The translations under genes were made by a program, and so were the position numbers. Under the pieces are notes generated by a model. The model was not told the DNA's origin. It made no database searches and saw only the letters and a program-made list of their open reading frames with translations. A DNA stretch of 64,000 nucleotides from Musa acuminata AAA Group (taxonomy: Eukaryota > Streptophyta > Magnoliopsida > Zingiberales > Musaceae): positions 35,435,001 to 35,499,000 of the forward strand of contig NC_088345.1 of the NCBI RefSeq assembly GCF_036884655.1, in the 5' to 3' direction. Shown in pieces: positions 34,407 through 46,574 of this stretch (the first letter of the stretch is position 1; every line of letters starts with the position of its first letter).

Positions 34407-36145
34407 AGGTTGTTCGTGCGAATGATTGGTTTTGAACTACATGTGTTGTGTTTAGGAAGAATTTTGACATTAAAATTGTTGACGCAAAAGCGAGAAAGGG
34501 CAGCAATAGTTGCTACCCTCGATCTACATGCGTGCAGCGCAGCCGCAGGCAGGCAGCACAGGGGCTACATGTACAGCAGCCGGCCGACGGCCTGCTTGCA
34601 GCGGGCTTACGTTCGGCGGGGTTGGTAGCCCGCGGGCTGAGGCGCATGTGGCCGCTTCTCCCACGGGGTGAGGCACCGCAGGGCAGTGGCGAATGTCACC
34701 GCTGCTCCCGTGGGGGCACCTCCGCTCGGTGAGGCAGCAGGGCCTGCGGGCGCTGCCTCACGGGCAGAACTGCCCGCGGAGGCGGCAGCAACCGCGGGGG
34801 TGCCCAACTACGGGGGCAGCGCCACCTGCAGGGGCGCCAACCCACGGTGTCGCCCACCTATAGGGGCTGTGCCCCCGCCCCGCTGCTAGTAGGGTGGCGG
34901 CGGCGGTACCAGCAAAGGGGAGTAGGGCATTAGGGTTTTCTGGGCAAAAGATAGTTTTGCCTCTCGAAATTTGAGAAATTCCAGTTTCTGTCTTTTGTCC
35001 AAATTATGAAAATACCCCTATGAATTCAGAAATTCCCTATATATCCCTGATTTCATAAAATACTAATTAATTAAAAAGTTTAGTTGAGTATTATTTTTTA
35101 TCATTATCTAGTAGTCCTACATGATGATGATTATTTATACATGTGATGTATGATGTGTGGCCGGATGATCATGGACCGTGTGATGTGTGTACTAGTGATT
35201 ATTATTATTGAGGTCTGCGAGCCTCCATTATATTTCTCGGTTATTGTCGGGCCAGCGTGCCTATGATTAAGTTGTAATCACATGAGGAGGCGCAGCGGGA
35301 GTGTGGATGCGATAGCGGGACCCACGAGATGGACGATTACAGGGCATGGAGATGCACCGTTGCACACATAGATCTTGATGTGAGTGATTAGGCCTACTGG
35401 CTCGGGCCTAATCACATTAGGTTGTGGTCCATGATCATCTGGTGTGATTACTTGTACACATACTAGATATGTATATATATTTGCCTGCGATGTAGATATA
35501 TATTAAATATGTATATGTGTGACATGTCATATTAGGAGACCAAATCATAGAAACATCTCTCTCGATAATATTAAGTCGGTTAATGTGAGGCAATTAGATT
35601 GACCCACGTGGCCTTCCATCGTTATAAGTAGGAACCGATTCCTGGTGTAGGTTGAGTTGGTCGAGTCCCTCGAGACTCACCTATATCACAATTCGCTAAC
35701 TTGCTTACGACATAGAGATGTCACCGGTGACCTAAGGGCATGGTATGCTTGGTCGAGTCCCTCGAGGGTATATCATCAAATCAGACTCATCTTGTAATGA
35801 AGGTGTTGACTTAACCGAGCATCATGGTTAGTCGAGTCCCTCGAGGTCATGGTGATTCGGAGGCCGAACAGGACGGGAATCACAAGGAGTTGTGATCGGC
35901 AAGAGTTGCCTACCTTTTAGGCTTAGTGTGATTGGTCGAGTCCCTCGAGGTTACACTAAGATGCTGATTGGATCTTGATCCCCACTAGAAGTCTATCGGA
36001 AACTTCCGTTTCACGTGCTGAGGGTGTCGCGTGACTCGTTAGTAAAATAGTGGGAGCATATTAAGATAGAAGTCCATATCTTGATAGTTTATTTCTTGCA
36101 AAATCTGCATGTTATTCATTTCTGCTGCATCTTTATTTTCAGAAA
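34407..36145 (+). other. Element G leader with four motif copies
   Basis: GC-rich part at about 34500-34910. Then four sense-strand copies of ggtcgagtccctcgag (one with tagtcgag) near 35659, 35752, 35830 and 35935, with spacing like that in L. No gene is seen; Ala/Gly-rich frames are compositional. Confidence 0.85.
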
Positions 36146-37617
36146 ATGTCGCTTTCAAATCCCTTACGTGGTATACTTGATGTCAACCGCCTCACTGGTC
36201 CAAATTATACGGATTGGCTCCGTAACTTGAGAATTGTTCTCATAGCGGAGAAAATCGTGTACGTCCTTGATACAGTAATGCCAACGCCCGAAAAAGGGGC
36301 AAGCGAGGATGAGATCGCTCGCTACGTGAAGTACATTGATGACACCGCTCTTGCTCAATGCTATATGTTGGGCTCTATGACTCCTGAGTTACAGAGACAA
36401 CATGAAAAGATAGATGCTAGATTCATTCTCCTACATGTCCACAAATTGTTTGAGGAACAGGGAAGGACTCAGCGATATGAGATATCCAAGAGCCTCTTCC
36501 ACGCTAGGATGACTGAGGGGACACCGGTTTAGAACCATGTCCTAAAGATGATTGAGTGGATAGAGAAACTCACAGGTCTAGGAATGGTCCTAGAGGATAA
36601 CTTGTGTGTGGACATTGTGCTTCAGTCCCTACTAGATTCCTTTTCATAGTTCATAATGAATTTTAATATAAACAAGCTTGAGGTGACTCTCCTAGAGCTC
36701 TTCAATATGATGAGGGAGGCAGAGAGTACTATTAAGAAAGAGAAGCCAGTTCTCTACACTAGTGAGACCAGAAAGAAAAGGAAAGCAGAAAGGTCCCGTA
36801 AGAAGGGAAATGGCAAGGGCAAACTAGGTAAAGCAAAGGTTGCTAAGAAAGATCTAGCAAAGGACAAAGGCCAATGCTTCCACTATGGTAAAGATGGGCA
36901 CTGGAAGAGGAACTGCAAAGAGTACCTTGCAGAAAGGGAGAAACAAAAGATTGATGAAGCTTCAGGTACATTCATGATCAATCTCCAATTGTCAGATTTT
37001 TGTGATAGTGCATTGGTATTGGATACCAGTATTGCTTATCACGTCTACAATTTATTATAAATTCTAGCAAAGTCGAGGGGAGATTGGCGAGAAGAATATT
37101 GCATAAAGGTTTATTTATGCTAGACACTACTCCACATATCATGAATGTAAATGTGTCCAAGAGGAAACGAGATGAGATGAATAGTGCATACCTGTGGCAT
37201 TGTAGGCTAGGTCACATCCATGAAAGAAGGATTCAAAAGTCGCTAAATGATGGATATCTAGATCCATTCGACTATGTGTCATATGCAACTTGTGAGCCTT
37301 GCATTATGGAAAACTGACCAACTCTCCATTTAGTAGAATTGGAGAGAGAGCCACTGAGCTGTTAGAACTCATACATAGTGATGTATGTGGACCCATGTCA
37401 AATCATGTCATTGGTGGTTACTCTGACTTCATTACATTTACTGATGATTTCTCAAGGTATGGATATGCATTCTTAATGAAGTACAAGTCCGAGGCCTTTG
37501 AGAAATTAAGAGAGTATAAGAATGAGGTGGAGAACCAGACTGGAAAGAGTATCAAAACTCTTCGATCAGATCGAGGAGGTGAGTACTTAAGTACAGAGTT
37601 TACTCAGTTCCTCAAGG
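36146..37617 (+). pseudogene. Element G gag, protease fragment and integrase fragment
   Basis: ATG at 36146 (MSLSNPLRGILDVN). Gag carries Gln-to-stop at about 36530 and another stop near 36648. The zinc knuckle reads [14 protein letters not shown] (second Cys to Tyr), and the protease motif reads DTS instead of DTG. Most of the protease is deleted near 37078-37090. GAG-pre-integrase and the first half of the integrase core follow ([23 protein letters not shown]). The frame runs into H's LTR at 37618. Confidence 0.9.
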
Positions 37618-39113
37618 TGTTGGGAAATCTTGGGGGCGACATAACATGCACAGCGGAAGAACAAGAAAATAAAATCCCCGATTCCCAAAAAGATGTTCAT
37701 CGTCGTGCGAAGATTGGTGCGCAAAATCTGCGAAACTTAAAACTGCGTATAGAGTATATTGTATTACCTAGAGAGATCGTATATCCCTATTTCCTTGCAG
37801 ATCCTTAGGAGAGGGTGAAGGAGATCAAGCGTCCTCCTCTCTAGCGATGATCCACACAGCAGGGTTGCGACGATGCTCCTCAAAACTCTAGGCCTGCTCT
37901 GAGGTGGAGAGGGAGAGGAGAATAGGAAAGGCAAGCAAAGGCTCTAGCATATGAGGCTCTGAATCCCTCCTATTTATAGAGGTCCCCTGTCAAACCCTAA
38001 TAGGTCCTCCCCTAGTGGGTATTGGATCTGCATCCAATAAGACAAGGGCTCCGTCGGATATCTCATATCCGAACCTCTACTCATCGCAATGCCTATCATA
38101 TGTGTGTGACCCTCTAGGCCCAATATCGAGCTGGCCGTGAGTTATACCTGTCAGAACTCCTTCTAACTCAGTGAATTATTATCTCTGTAATAATTCACTC
38201 GACTCATCGACTACGGACGTACTAGGCCACTACGCCATAGTCCCCAGACGATACAGGGGAATCCAATCCATTGGACCTGTCTGTCCTCAGTTACCGTGTA
38301 CCTATAGTCCCTCAACCATCTAATATCCCAAAGACCGTATATCGAGCATGGTGTTGTCAAACCCATATGGTTTCTACTCGAGTCTCGCTCTAATCGGATT
38401 CTCTCGGAGAACTCTTTCTCTCTTAACCCGAATGACCCTGGCTAGGGATTTGTCTGAGCAAGAACACATGGGATATTCCTCTCATGATGCCGAGAGTGGA
38501 TGATCCTCTATCGACACTAATAGCCCTCGTAAGGTCGACTACTACTCCCAATGACCAGTAGTACTAGATCTGGGACAGCCAAACCTATAAGTCTGATATC
38601 AAAGAGTGGAGCACTCATACAGGACATCCTTGGTGTCTCAAGTCTAAGGACCAGATATACCACTAGGACTACGAAATCGCTGTCTGACAATAAGGCATCA
38701 TCATCCATCCAACATTCCGTAAGCGGATCAATCAGTGAACTCATTCTCCAATGAGCACCTGTACTGTATCCCTAGTGTCCCTACATGAGCAGCTATGAGA
38801 CCAACTGCATCCATCACATGGACGGGTATACAGCACACCAGTCTGTCCGGTTATCACGATGTCCCTCTTGAGTAACCTATGACTAGGATTATTTAGGATA
38901 TGTGTTTAAAGGTGAATCGATCTCATTATCGTGATCTCATCACGATCCGATTCCCATTGCACAAATCCAAGGACATCACAATATATATATATATACATTT
39001 ATGCAATAGTTATAAAGTGATATACGCCAAAATATAATAAGCAAAAAGATTTTGTATCAAGTCACACGTGCCATCACTCACGTGATTAGCTTGCTGGGCA
39101 CCTATGACTAGCA
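37618..39113 (-). mobile_element. Element H 3' LTR
   Basis: 1496 bp, tgttgggaaatc to gactagca. Minus-strand TATA (tatttata) near 37971. A short (TA)n at 38979-38993, the site that is expanded in H's 5' LTR. PPT follows at 39114-39127. Confidence 0.93.
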
Positions 39114-39127
39114 ATCTCCCACTTGAC

Positions 39128-39694
39128 CTAAAGCCAATCACCTATGTGTCTGATCCCCATCAGACCCCTGTGACGCTCAAAGACAATCTGAGACAACGGC
39201 TTTGTTAGTGGATCTGCAATGTCATCTTCGGATGGAACTCTTTCCACTGCTACATCTCCTCGGGTTACGATCTCTCTGATAAGGTGGAACCTCCTCAGAA
39301 TATGCTTAGATTTCTGATGAGACCTAGGTTCCTTTGCTTGAGCAATCACCCCGTTGTTGTCGCAATATAGGGAGATAGGCTCCTCGCTACCCGGCACGAC
39401 TCTCAAATCTGTAATGAACTTCTTCAACCAAACTCCCTCCTTTGCTGCATCTGATGCAGCAATGTACTTTGCCTCTATGGTCGAGTCAGCAGTGGTATCT
39501 TGCTTGGAACTCTTCCAGCACACTGCTCCTCCATTCAAGGTGTACACATACCCTGAATTTGACTTGCTATCATCGACATCAGACTGAAAACTTGAGTTAG
39601 TGTAGCCTTCAACCTTAAGGCTATTACCTCCATATACTAGTAAAAGATCCTTAGTCCTTCTCAAGTACTTAAGGATACACTTTACTGCTTTTCA
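39128..39694 (-). pseudogene. Element H RNase H domain
   Basis: Nearly complete copia RNase H: SGYVYTLNGGAVCWKSSKQ, STIEAKYIAAS (the usual E of TEAEY is changed to K), SLYCDNNGVIAQ and SEDDIADPLTKPL, ending GIRHIGDWL at the stop 39128-39130. The Trp codon at the RT/RNase H join is TGA (39692-39694), whereas L has TAG at the same codon. Confidence 0.92.
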
Positions 39695-41297
39695 GTGCTC
39701 CAAGCCTGGATCCGCCTGATACTTGCTCGTGACACTCAGAGCATGCGCTATATCAGGCCTAGTACATAGCATGCCATACATTATAGACCCTATTGCTGAG
39801 GCATAAGGTATCATATTCATGTTTGCCCTTTCTTCTAGAGTCTTTGGGGACATACTCATAGAAAGCGATATCCCATGTCTCATCGGTATGAAACCTCTCT
39901 TGGAATTTTCCATGCCAAACCTTTTGACAATGGTTTCTATGTACCTGGACTGGGACAAGCCAAGCATCCTCTTGGATCTATCTCTATAGATTCTAATCCC
40001 TAAGATATAGGATGCTTCCCCTAAGTCCTTCATAGAGAAGTGTCTAGATAACCAAGCCTTTACTATGGATAGCATTCCTACGTCATTCCCAATGATGAGG
40101 ATGTCATCCACATATAACACCAAAAAAGGTAATAGCACTCCCACTTACCTTCCTATACACACAAGGCTCATCTTCATTCTTAACGAAGTCATAAGATATG
40201 ATTGCCTCATCAAATCTTATGTTCCAACTTCGAGAAGCTTGCTTTAGTCCATAAATGGATCTAAGCAACCTACACACCTTATCTGGGCAGTTCTTGGACA
40301 CGAATCCCTCAGGTTGCATCATATACATCTCCTCCTCGAGGTTCCCATTGAGGAATGCAGTTTTCACATCCATCTTCCAGATCTCATAGTCATAATGTGC
40401 TGCAATAGCCAATAGAATTCTGATGGATTTTAGCATTGCTACGGGTGAGAAGGTTTCGTCGTAGTCAACACCTTTCCTTGGACAATACCCCTTAGCCACT
40501 AGCCTTGCTTTATAGGTCTCTACCTTTCCATCTACTGCGATCTTTTTCTTAAAGATCCACTTGCAACCGCTGGGTACAATACCTTCGGGCGCATCAACTA
40601 GGTTCCAAACCTTATTGGAGTATATATAATCCATCTCAGAATTCATGGCTTTTTGCCACTTCCCAGAGTCTATACTCATAATAGCCTCCTCGAAGGTCTG
40701 AGGATCAATATCCTCAACATCCTCTCCTCTAATATGTCCCACATATCCTTCAAGAGGATGTGATACTCTATCAGACCTGCATAAAGTTGAAACTTCTGTA
40801 TTATGTACCTGAACAGACTCGGGCTGTAGAGTGGTGCTTGAGCTTGGTTCTCCAACCTCGCTCAACTCTATCATTCTCCCACTATCTCCGCCAAGAATAT
40901 GTTCCTTCTCAAGGAACACTGCTCTCTTAACTACAAAGACCTTTTGGTCCTCGAGATGATAGAAATAATACCCATAAGTTTCCTTGGGGTATCCCACAAA
41001 TTTGCATCGCTCTGTCCTTGATTCTAACTTATCGGGGTTGTGTCTTTTAACGTGGGCAGGGCAGCCCCAAATCTTAATAACCTTAAGATCAGGCTTCTTC
41101 CCTTTCCATATCTCATATGGTGTAGACACTACCGACATAGTTGGAATTCTGTTCAGAAGGTAAGCTGCGGTTTCTAGGGCATATCCCCAGAATGAGATGG
41201 GTAGGTCAGCGAAGCTCATCATGGACCGTACCATATCTAATAGCGTACGATTTCTCCTTTCAGAGACACCATTGAGCTGAGGTGTATAAGGAGGTGT
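39695..41297 (-). pseudogene. Element H integrase C-terminus and reverse transcriptase
   Basis: Open from about 41297 to 40104. It has integrase NGVSERRN (near 41260), the C-terminal integrase segment ([32 protein letters not shown]), then RT with MDVKTAFLNGNLEEEMYM and YGLKQASRSW. An extra A in a homopolymer near 40125 shifts the frame, after which YVDDILIIGNDVGM and the rest of RT read in the 39692-40144 frame. Confidence 0.92.
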
Positions 41298-42475
41298 CTA
41301 TTGGGATAATATCCCATGGTCCTTGAGGAACTGAGTAAACTCTGTACTTAAGTACTCACCTCCTCGATCTGATCGAAGAGTTTTGATACTCTTTCCAGTC
41401 TGGTTCTCCACCTCATTCTTATACTCTCTGAATTTCTCAAAGGCCTCAGACTTGTACTTCATTAAGTACACATATCCATACCTTGAGAAATCATAGTAAA
41501 TGTAATAAAGTAGGAGTAACCTCCAATGGCATGAGTTGACATGGGTCCACATACATCACTATGTATGAGTTCCAACAACTCAGTGGCTCTCTCTCTAATT
41601 CCACTAAATGGAGAGTTGGTCAGTTTTCCACGAATGCAAGGCTCACAAGTTGCATATGACACATAGTCGAATGGATCTAGATATCCATTATTTAGCAACT
41701 TTTGAATCTTTCTTTCATGGATGTGACCTAGCCTACAATGCCACAGGTATGCACTATTCAACTCATCTCGTTTCCTTTTGGACACATTTACATTCATGAT
41801 ATGTGGAGTAGTGTCTAACATAAATAAACCATTATGCAATGTTCCTTTCGTGACGATCTTATCATCTAATAATATCGAACAACCATTGTTCTCAAAAACA
41901 AATTTATATCCACTAACTGTTAAACATGAAATGGAGATAATGTTTTTGATAATAGAAGGAACAAAATAACATGCATCTAATGCAATAAAAGCTCCACTAG
42001 GCAGATGTAGGGCGACCTCGCCAACAACTACTACAGTAACTTTTGCTCCATTACCCATCTTGAGGTCCATCTCGCCTCTCTCTAGTCTCCTAGGCTTTGC
42101 TAGAACCTGCAACGAATTACATATATGATAAGCACTACCGGTATCCAATACCCATGTGTTATCATAAGAGTCTAACAAATGGAGACTGATCATGAATGTA
42201 CCTGAAGCTTCATCAAGCTTTTGTTTCGACCTTTCTGCAAGGTACTCTTTGCAGTTTCTCTTCCAGTGCCCATCTTTACCACAGTGGAAGCACTGGCCTT
42301 TGTCCTTTGCTGGTTCTTTCTTAGCAACCTTTGCTTTACCTGGTTTGCCCTTGCCCTTTCCCTTCTTAAGGGACCTTTCTGCTTTCCTTTTCTTTTTGGT
42401 CTCACTAGTGTGGAGAACTAGCTTCTCTTTCTTAATAGTACTCTCTACTTCCCTCAACATATTGAGGAGCTCTGG
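41298..42475 (-). pseudogene. Element H protease and integrase core
   Basis: Zinc knuckle [14 protein letters not shown], protease [14 protein letters not shown]-pre-integrase [14 protein letters not shown], and integrase HSDVCGPM read in one frame (41462-42460). A one-base deletion near 41497 shifts to the frame carrying RSDRGGEY, which ends at a Trp-to-stop codon at about 41298. Confidence 0.92.
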
Positions 42476-43020
42476 AGAGTCACCTCAAGCTTGTTCATAT
42501 TAAAATTCATTATGAACTGTGAAAAGGAATCTGGTAGGGATTGAAGCACAATGTCCACACACAAGTTATCCTCTAGGACCATTCCTAGACCTGTGAGTTT
42601 CTCTATCCACTCAATCATCTTTAGGACATGGTTCTGAACCGGTGTCACCTCAGTCATCCTAGCGCGGAAGAGGCTCTTGGATATCTCATATCGCTGAGTC
42701 CTTCCCTATTCCTCAAACAATTTGCGGACATGTAGGAGAATGGATCTGGCATCCATCTTTTCATGTTGTCTCTGTAACTCAGGAGTCATAGAGCCCAACA
42801 TATAGAACTGAGCAAGAGTGGAGTCATCAATGTACTTCACGTAGCGAGCGATCTCATCCTCGTTTGCCCCTTCTTCGGGCGTAGGCATCACTGTATCAAG
42901 GACGTACATGATTTTCTCCGCTGTGAGAATAATTCTCAAGTTACGGAGCCAATCCGTATAATTTGGACCAGTGAGGCGGTTGACATCAAGTATGCCACGT
43001 AAGGGATTTGAAAGCAACAT
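42454..43020 (-). pseudogene. Element H gag
   Basis: ATG at 43018-43020 (MLLSNPLRGILDVN, Ser-2 to Leu). The same Angela gag text as in L and G follows. Gln-to-stop at about 42704, then the same frame resumes to about 42475, where a lost G (ctctggagag here, ctctgggagag in L) shifts it. Confidence 0.9.
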
Positions 43021-44858
43021 TTTCTGAAAATAAAGATGCAGCAGAAATGAATAACATACAGATTTTGCAAGAAATAAACTATCAAGATATGGACTTTTAT
43101 CTTAATATGCTCCCACTATTTTACTAACGAGTCACGCGACACCCTCAGCACATGAAACGGAAGTCTCCGGCAGACTTCTAGTGGGGATCAGGATCCAATC
43201 AGTGTCTTAGTGTAACCTCGAGGGACTCGACCAATCACACTAAGCCTAAAAGGTAGGCAACTCTTGCCGATCACAACTCCTTGTGATTTCCGTCCTATTC
43301 AGCCTTCGAATCACCATGGCCTCGAGGGACTCGACCAACCATGATGCTTGGTTAAGTCAACACCTTCGTTACAAGATGAGTCTGATTTGATGATATACCC
43401 TCGAGGGACTCGACCAAGCATACCATGCCCTCAGGTCACCGATGACATCTCTATGTCGTAAGCAAGATAGCGAATTGCGATATAGGTGAGTCTCGAGGGA
43501 CTCGACCAACTCAACCTACATCGGGAATCGGTTCCTACTCATAACGATGGAAGGCCATGTGGATCAATCTAATTGCCTCACGTTTACCGACTTAATATTA
43601 TCGAGAGATATTTCTATGATTTGGTCTCCTAATATGACATGTCACACATATACATATTTAATATATATCTACATCGCATGCAAATATATATACATATCTA
43701 GTATGTGTATAATCAATCACACCAGATGATCATGGACCATAACCTAATATGATTAGGCCCGAGCCAGTAGGCCTAATCACTCACATCAAGATCTATGTGT
43801 GCAACGGTGCATCTAAATGCCTTGTGATCGTCCATCTCATCCTCGTCGGTTCCGTCGACATTTTGATGCATCTTGATGCATCGCGATCGTCCGTCTTGTG
43901 GGTCCCGCTATCGCATCCACGCTCCCATTGTGCCTCCTCATGTGATTACAACTTAATCATAGGCACGCAGGCCCGACAATAAACGAGAAATATAATGGAG
44001 GCGCGCAGACCTCAATAATAATAATCACAAGTACACACATCACACGGTCCATGATCATCCGTCCACACATCATACATCACATGTATAAATAATCATCATC
44101 ATATAGGACTACTAGATAATAATAAAAATAATAATCAACTAAAATTTTTAATTAATTAATATTTTCTGAAATCAGGGACATGTAGGGAATTTCTCAATTC
44201 CTAAGGGTATTTTGATAATTTGGATAAAAGACAGAAACTGGAATTTCTCAAATTCACAGGGGCAAAAATATCTTTTTGCCCAAAACCTTAATTCCCTCTT
44301 ACTGTTGCCGCCACCGCCACCCTACTGGCGGCGGCCTGTGCGGCGGGGCGAGGGCGCTGCCCTTGCGCGGCACGCCCGCTGGCGGTGCTGCCGCTACAGG
44401 TGGGCGCCCCCTGCGGGCGGTTCTGTCGATGGGGCAACGCCCGCAGGCGGTGCTGTCCCGTCGGGCGGCCGCCCTTGGGGGGGGGGGCGAGGAGGGGGGG
44501 GGGGAGGGTGTGGGGGGTTGTGGGGGGGGGGGGGGAGGGGTGGGTTTTCGCCCGCTGGAGCAACGGCGGCAAGCGTCGCTGCCCTACGGCGCATCACCCC
44601 ACGAGAGAAGCGGCCGTAGGCGCCTCTGCCCGCGGGCTGCCAGCCTCACCGGATGCAAGCCTGCTGCAAGTAGGCCGCCGGCCGGCTGCTGTAGACACAG
44701 CCCCTGTGCTGCTTGCCTTCGGTTGCGCTGCACGCATCTAGATCGAGGGCAGCAATCGTTGCTGCCCTTCCTTGTTTTTGCGTCAACGAGTTTGCCGTCA
44801 AAATTCTTCCTAAACACAACACACGTAGTTCAAAACCAATCATTCGCACGAACAATCT
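43021..44858 (-). other. Element H leader with four motif copies and a poly-G tract
   Basis: Four copies of ctcgagggactcgacc near 43217, 43320, 43401 and 43493. GC-rich half at about 44310-44740, including an interrupted run of G on the plus strand at 44477-44544. No gene is seen. Confidence 0.85.
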
Positions 44859-44871
44859 GGCTCTGATACCA
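44859..44871 (-). promoter_or_regulatory. Primer-binding site of H
   Basis: Plus strand ggctctgatacca, one base before the LTR; initiator-Met type. Confidence 0.95.
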
Positions 44872-44872
44872 C

Positions 44873-46232
44873 TGTTGGGAAATCTTGGGGGTGACATCAC
44901 ATGCGCAGCGGAAGAACAAGAAAACAAAATCCTCGATTCCCAAAAAGATGTTCGCCGTCGTGCATAGATTGGTGCGCAAAATCTGCGAAACTTAAAACTG
45001 CGTATAGAGTAGATTGTGTTACATAGGGAGATTGTATATCCCTGTTTCCTTGCAGATCCTTAGGAGAGGGTGAAGGAGGTCAAGCGTCCTCCTCTCTAGC
45101 GGTGATCCACACAGTAGGGTTGCGACGACGCTCCTCAAAACTCCATGCCTGCTCTGAGGTGGAGAGGGAGAGGAGAATAGGAAAGGCAAGCAAAGACTCT
45201 AGCCTATGAGGCTCTGAATCCCTCCTATTTATAGAGGTCCCCTGTCAAACCCTAATGGGTCCTCCCCTAGTGGGTATTGGATCTGCATCCAATAAGACAA
45301 GGGCTCCGTTGGATATCTCATATCCGAACCTCTACTCATCGCAATGCCTACCATATGTGTGTGACCCTCTAGGCCCAATATCGAGCTGGCCGTGAGTCAT
45401 ACCTGTCAGAACTCCTTCTAACTCAGTGAATTATTATCTCTGTAATAATTCACTCGACTCATCGACTACGGATGTACTAGGCCACTACGCCGTAGTCCCC
45501 AAACGATACAGGGGAATCCAATCCATTGGACATGTCTGTCCTCAGTTACCGTGTACCTATAGTCCCTCATCCATCTAATATCCCAGAGACCGTATATCGA
45601 GCATGGTGTTGTCAGACCCATACGATTTCTACTCGAGTCTCGCTCTAATCGGATTCTCCCGGAGAACTCTTTCTCTCTCAACCCGAATGACCCTGGCCAG
45701 AGATTTGTCTAAGCAAGAACACATAGGATATTTCTCTCATGACGCCAAGATGGATGATCCTCTATCGACACTCAATAGCCCTCGTAAGATCGACTACCAC
45801 TCCTAATGACCAGCTGTACTAGATCTGGGACAGCCAAACCTATAAGTCTGGTATCAAAGAGCGGAGCACTCATACAGGACATCCTTGGTGTCTCAAGTCT
45901 AAGGACCAAATATACCACTAGGACTACAGAATCGCTGTCTGACAATAAGGCATCATCAACCATCCAGCATTCCGTAAGCGGATCAATAAGTGAACTCATT
46001 CTCCAATGAGCACCTATACTATATCCCTAGTGTCCCTACACGAGCAGCTATGAGACCAACTGCATCCATCACATGGACGGGTATACAGCACACCAGTCTA
46101 TCTGGTTATCACGATGTCCCTCTTGAGTAACCTATGACCGGGATTATTTAGGATATATGTTTAAAGGTGAATCGATCTCATTATCGTGATCTCATCACGA
46201 TCCGATTCCCATTGCACAAATCCAAGGACATC

Positions 46233-46236
<4 letters not shown>
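44873..46236 (-). mobile_element. Element H 5' LTR, truncated
   Basis: tgttgggaaatc onward, homologous to 37618-38980. It stops at the LTR-internal TA tract; the last ~130 bases (to gactagca) are missing. Confidence 0.92.

Positions 46237-46314
<78 letters not shown>
46237..46314. repeat. (TA)n tract at the H/G junction
   Basis: About 39 perfect TA dinucleotides. To the left is 'ccaaggacatcacaa' and to the right 'gtgatgtccttgg', which are reverse complements, so the tract sits at the centre of an inverted repeat of LTR sequence. Confidence 0.98.
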
Positions 46315-46319
<5 letters not shown>

Positions 46320-46569
46320 GTCCTTGGATTTGTGGATCACCGCTAGAGAGGAGGACGCTTGACCTCCTTCACCCTCTCCTAAGGATCTGCAAGGAAATAG
46401 GGATATACGATCTCCCTAGGTAACACAATCTACTCTATACACAGTTTTAAGTTTCGCCGATTTTGCGCACCAATCTTCGCACGACGACGAACATCTCTTT
46501 GGGAATCGAGGATTTTGGTTTCTTGTTCTTCCACTACGCATATGATGTCGCTCCCAAGATTTGCCAACA
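46315..46569 (+). mobile_element. Element G 3' LTR remnant
   Basis: Plus-oriented: gtgatgtccttggatttgtg, then a jump to gatcaccgctagagagg and on to the LTR end gatttgccaaca (46569), followed by TSD tctat. Compared with 32793-34392, about 1.19 kb is deleted at a tgtg microhomology, and the first ~120 bases are lost at the (TA)n. Confidence 0.9.
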
Positions 46570-46574
46570 TCTAT

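Larger units (their letters stand above)
37618..46236 (-). mobile_element. Element H: Angela-type Ty1/copia nested in G's integrase
   Basis: Minus-strand element with 3' LTR 37618-39113, gag-pol 39128-43020, leader, PBS, and 5' LTR from 44873. The LTR is cut at its (TA)n about 130 bases before its expected end. TSD caagg is present at 37613-37617; its partner is lost. The two LTRs differ at several sites, so H is older than L. Confidence 0.92.
32793..46569 (+). mobile_element. Element G: Angela-type Ty1/copia in gypsy F, host of H
   Basis: Perfect tctat TSD on both sides. It retains 5' LTR, PBS, leader, gag, part of protease and integrase up to H's insertion at 37617/37618, and 253 bases of 3' LTR. 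Everything between (rest of integrase, RT, RNase H, most of the 3' LTR, and the outer end of H) is gone, replaced by a (TA)n junction. Confidence 0.9.
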
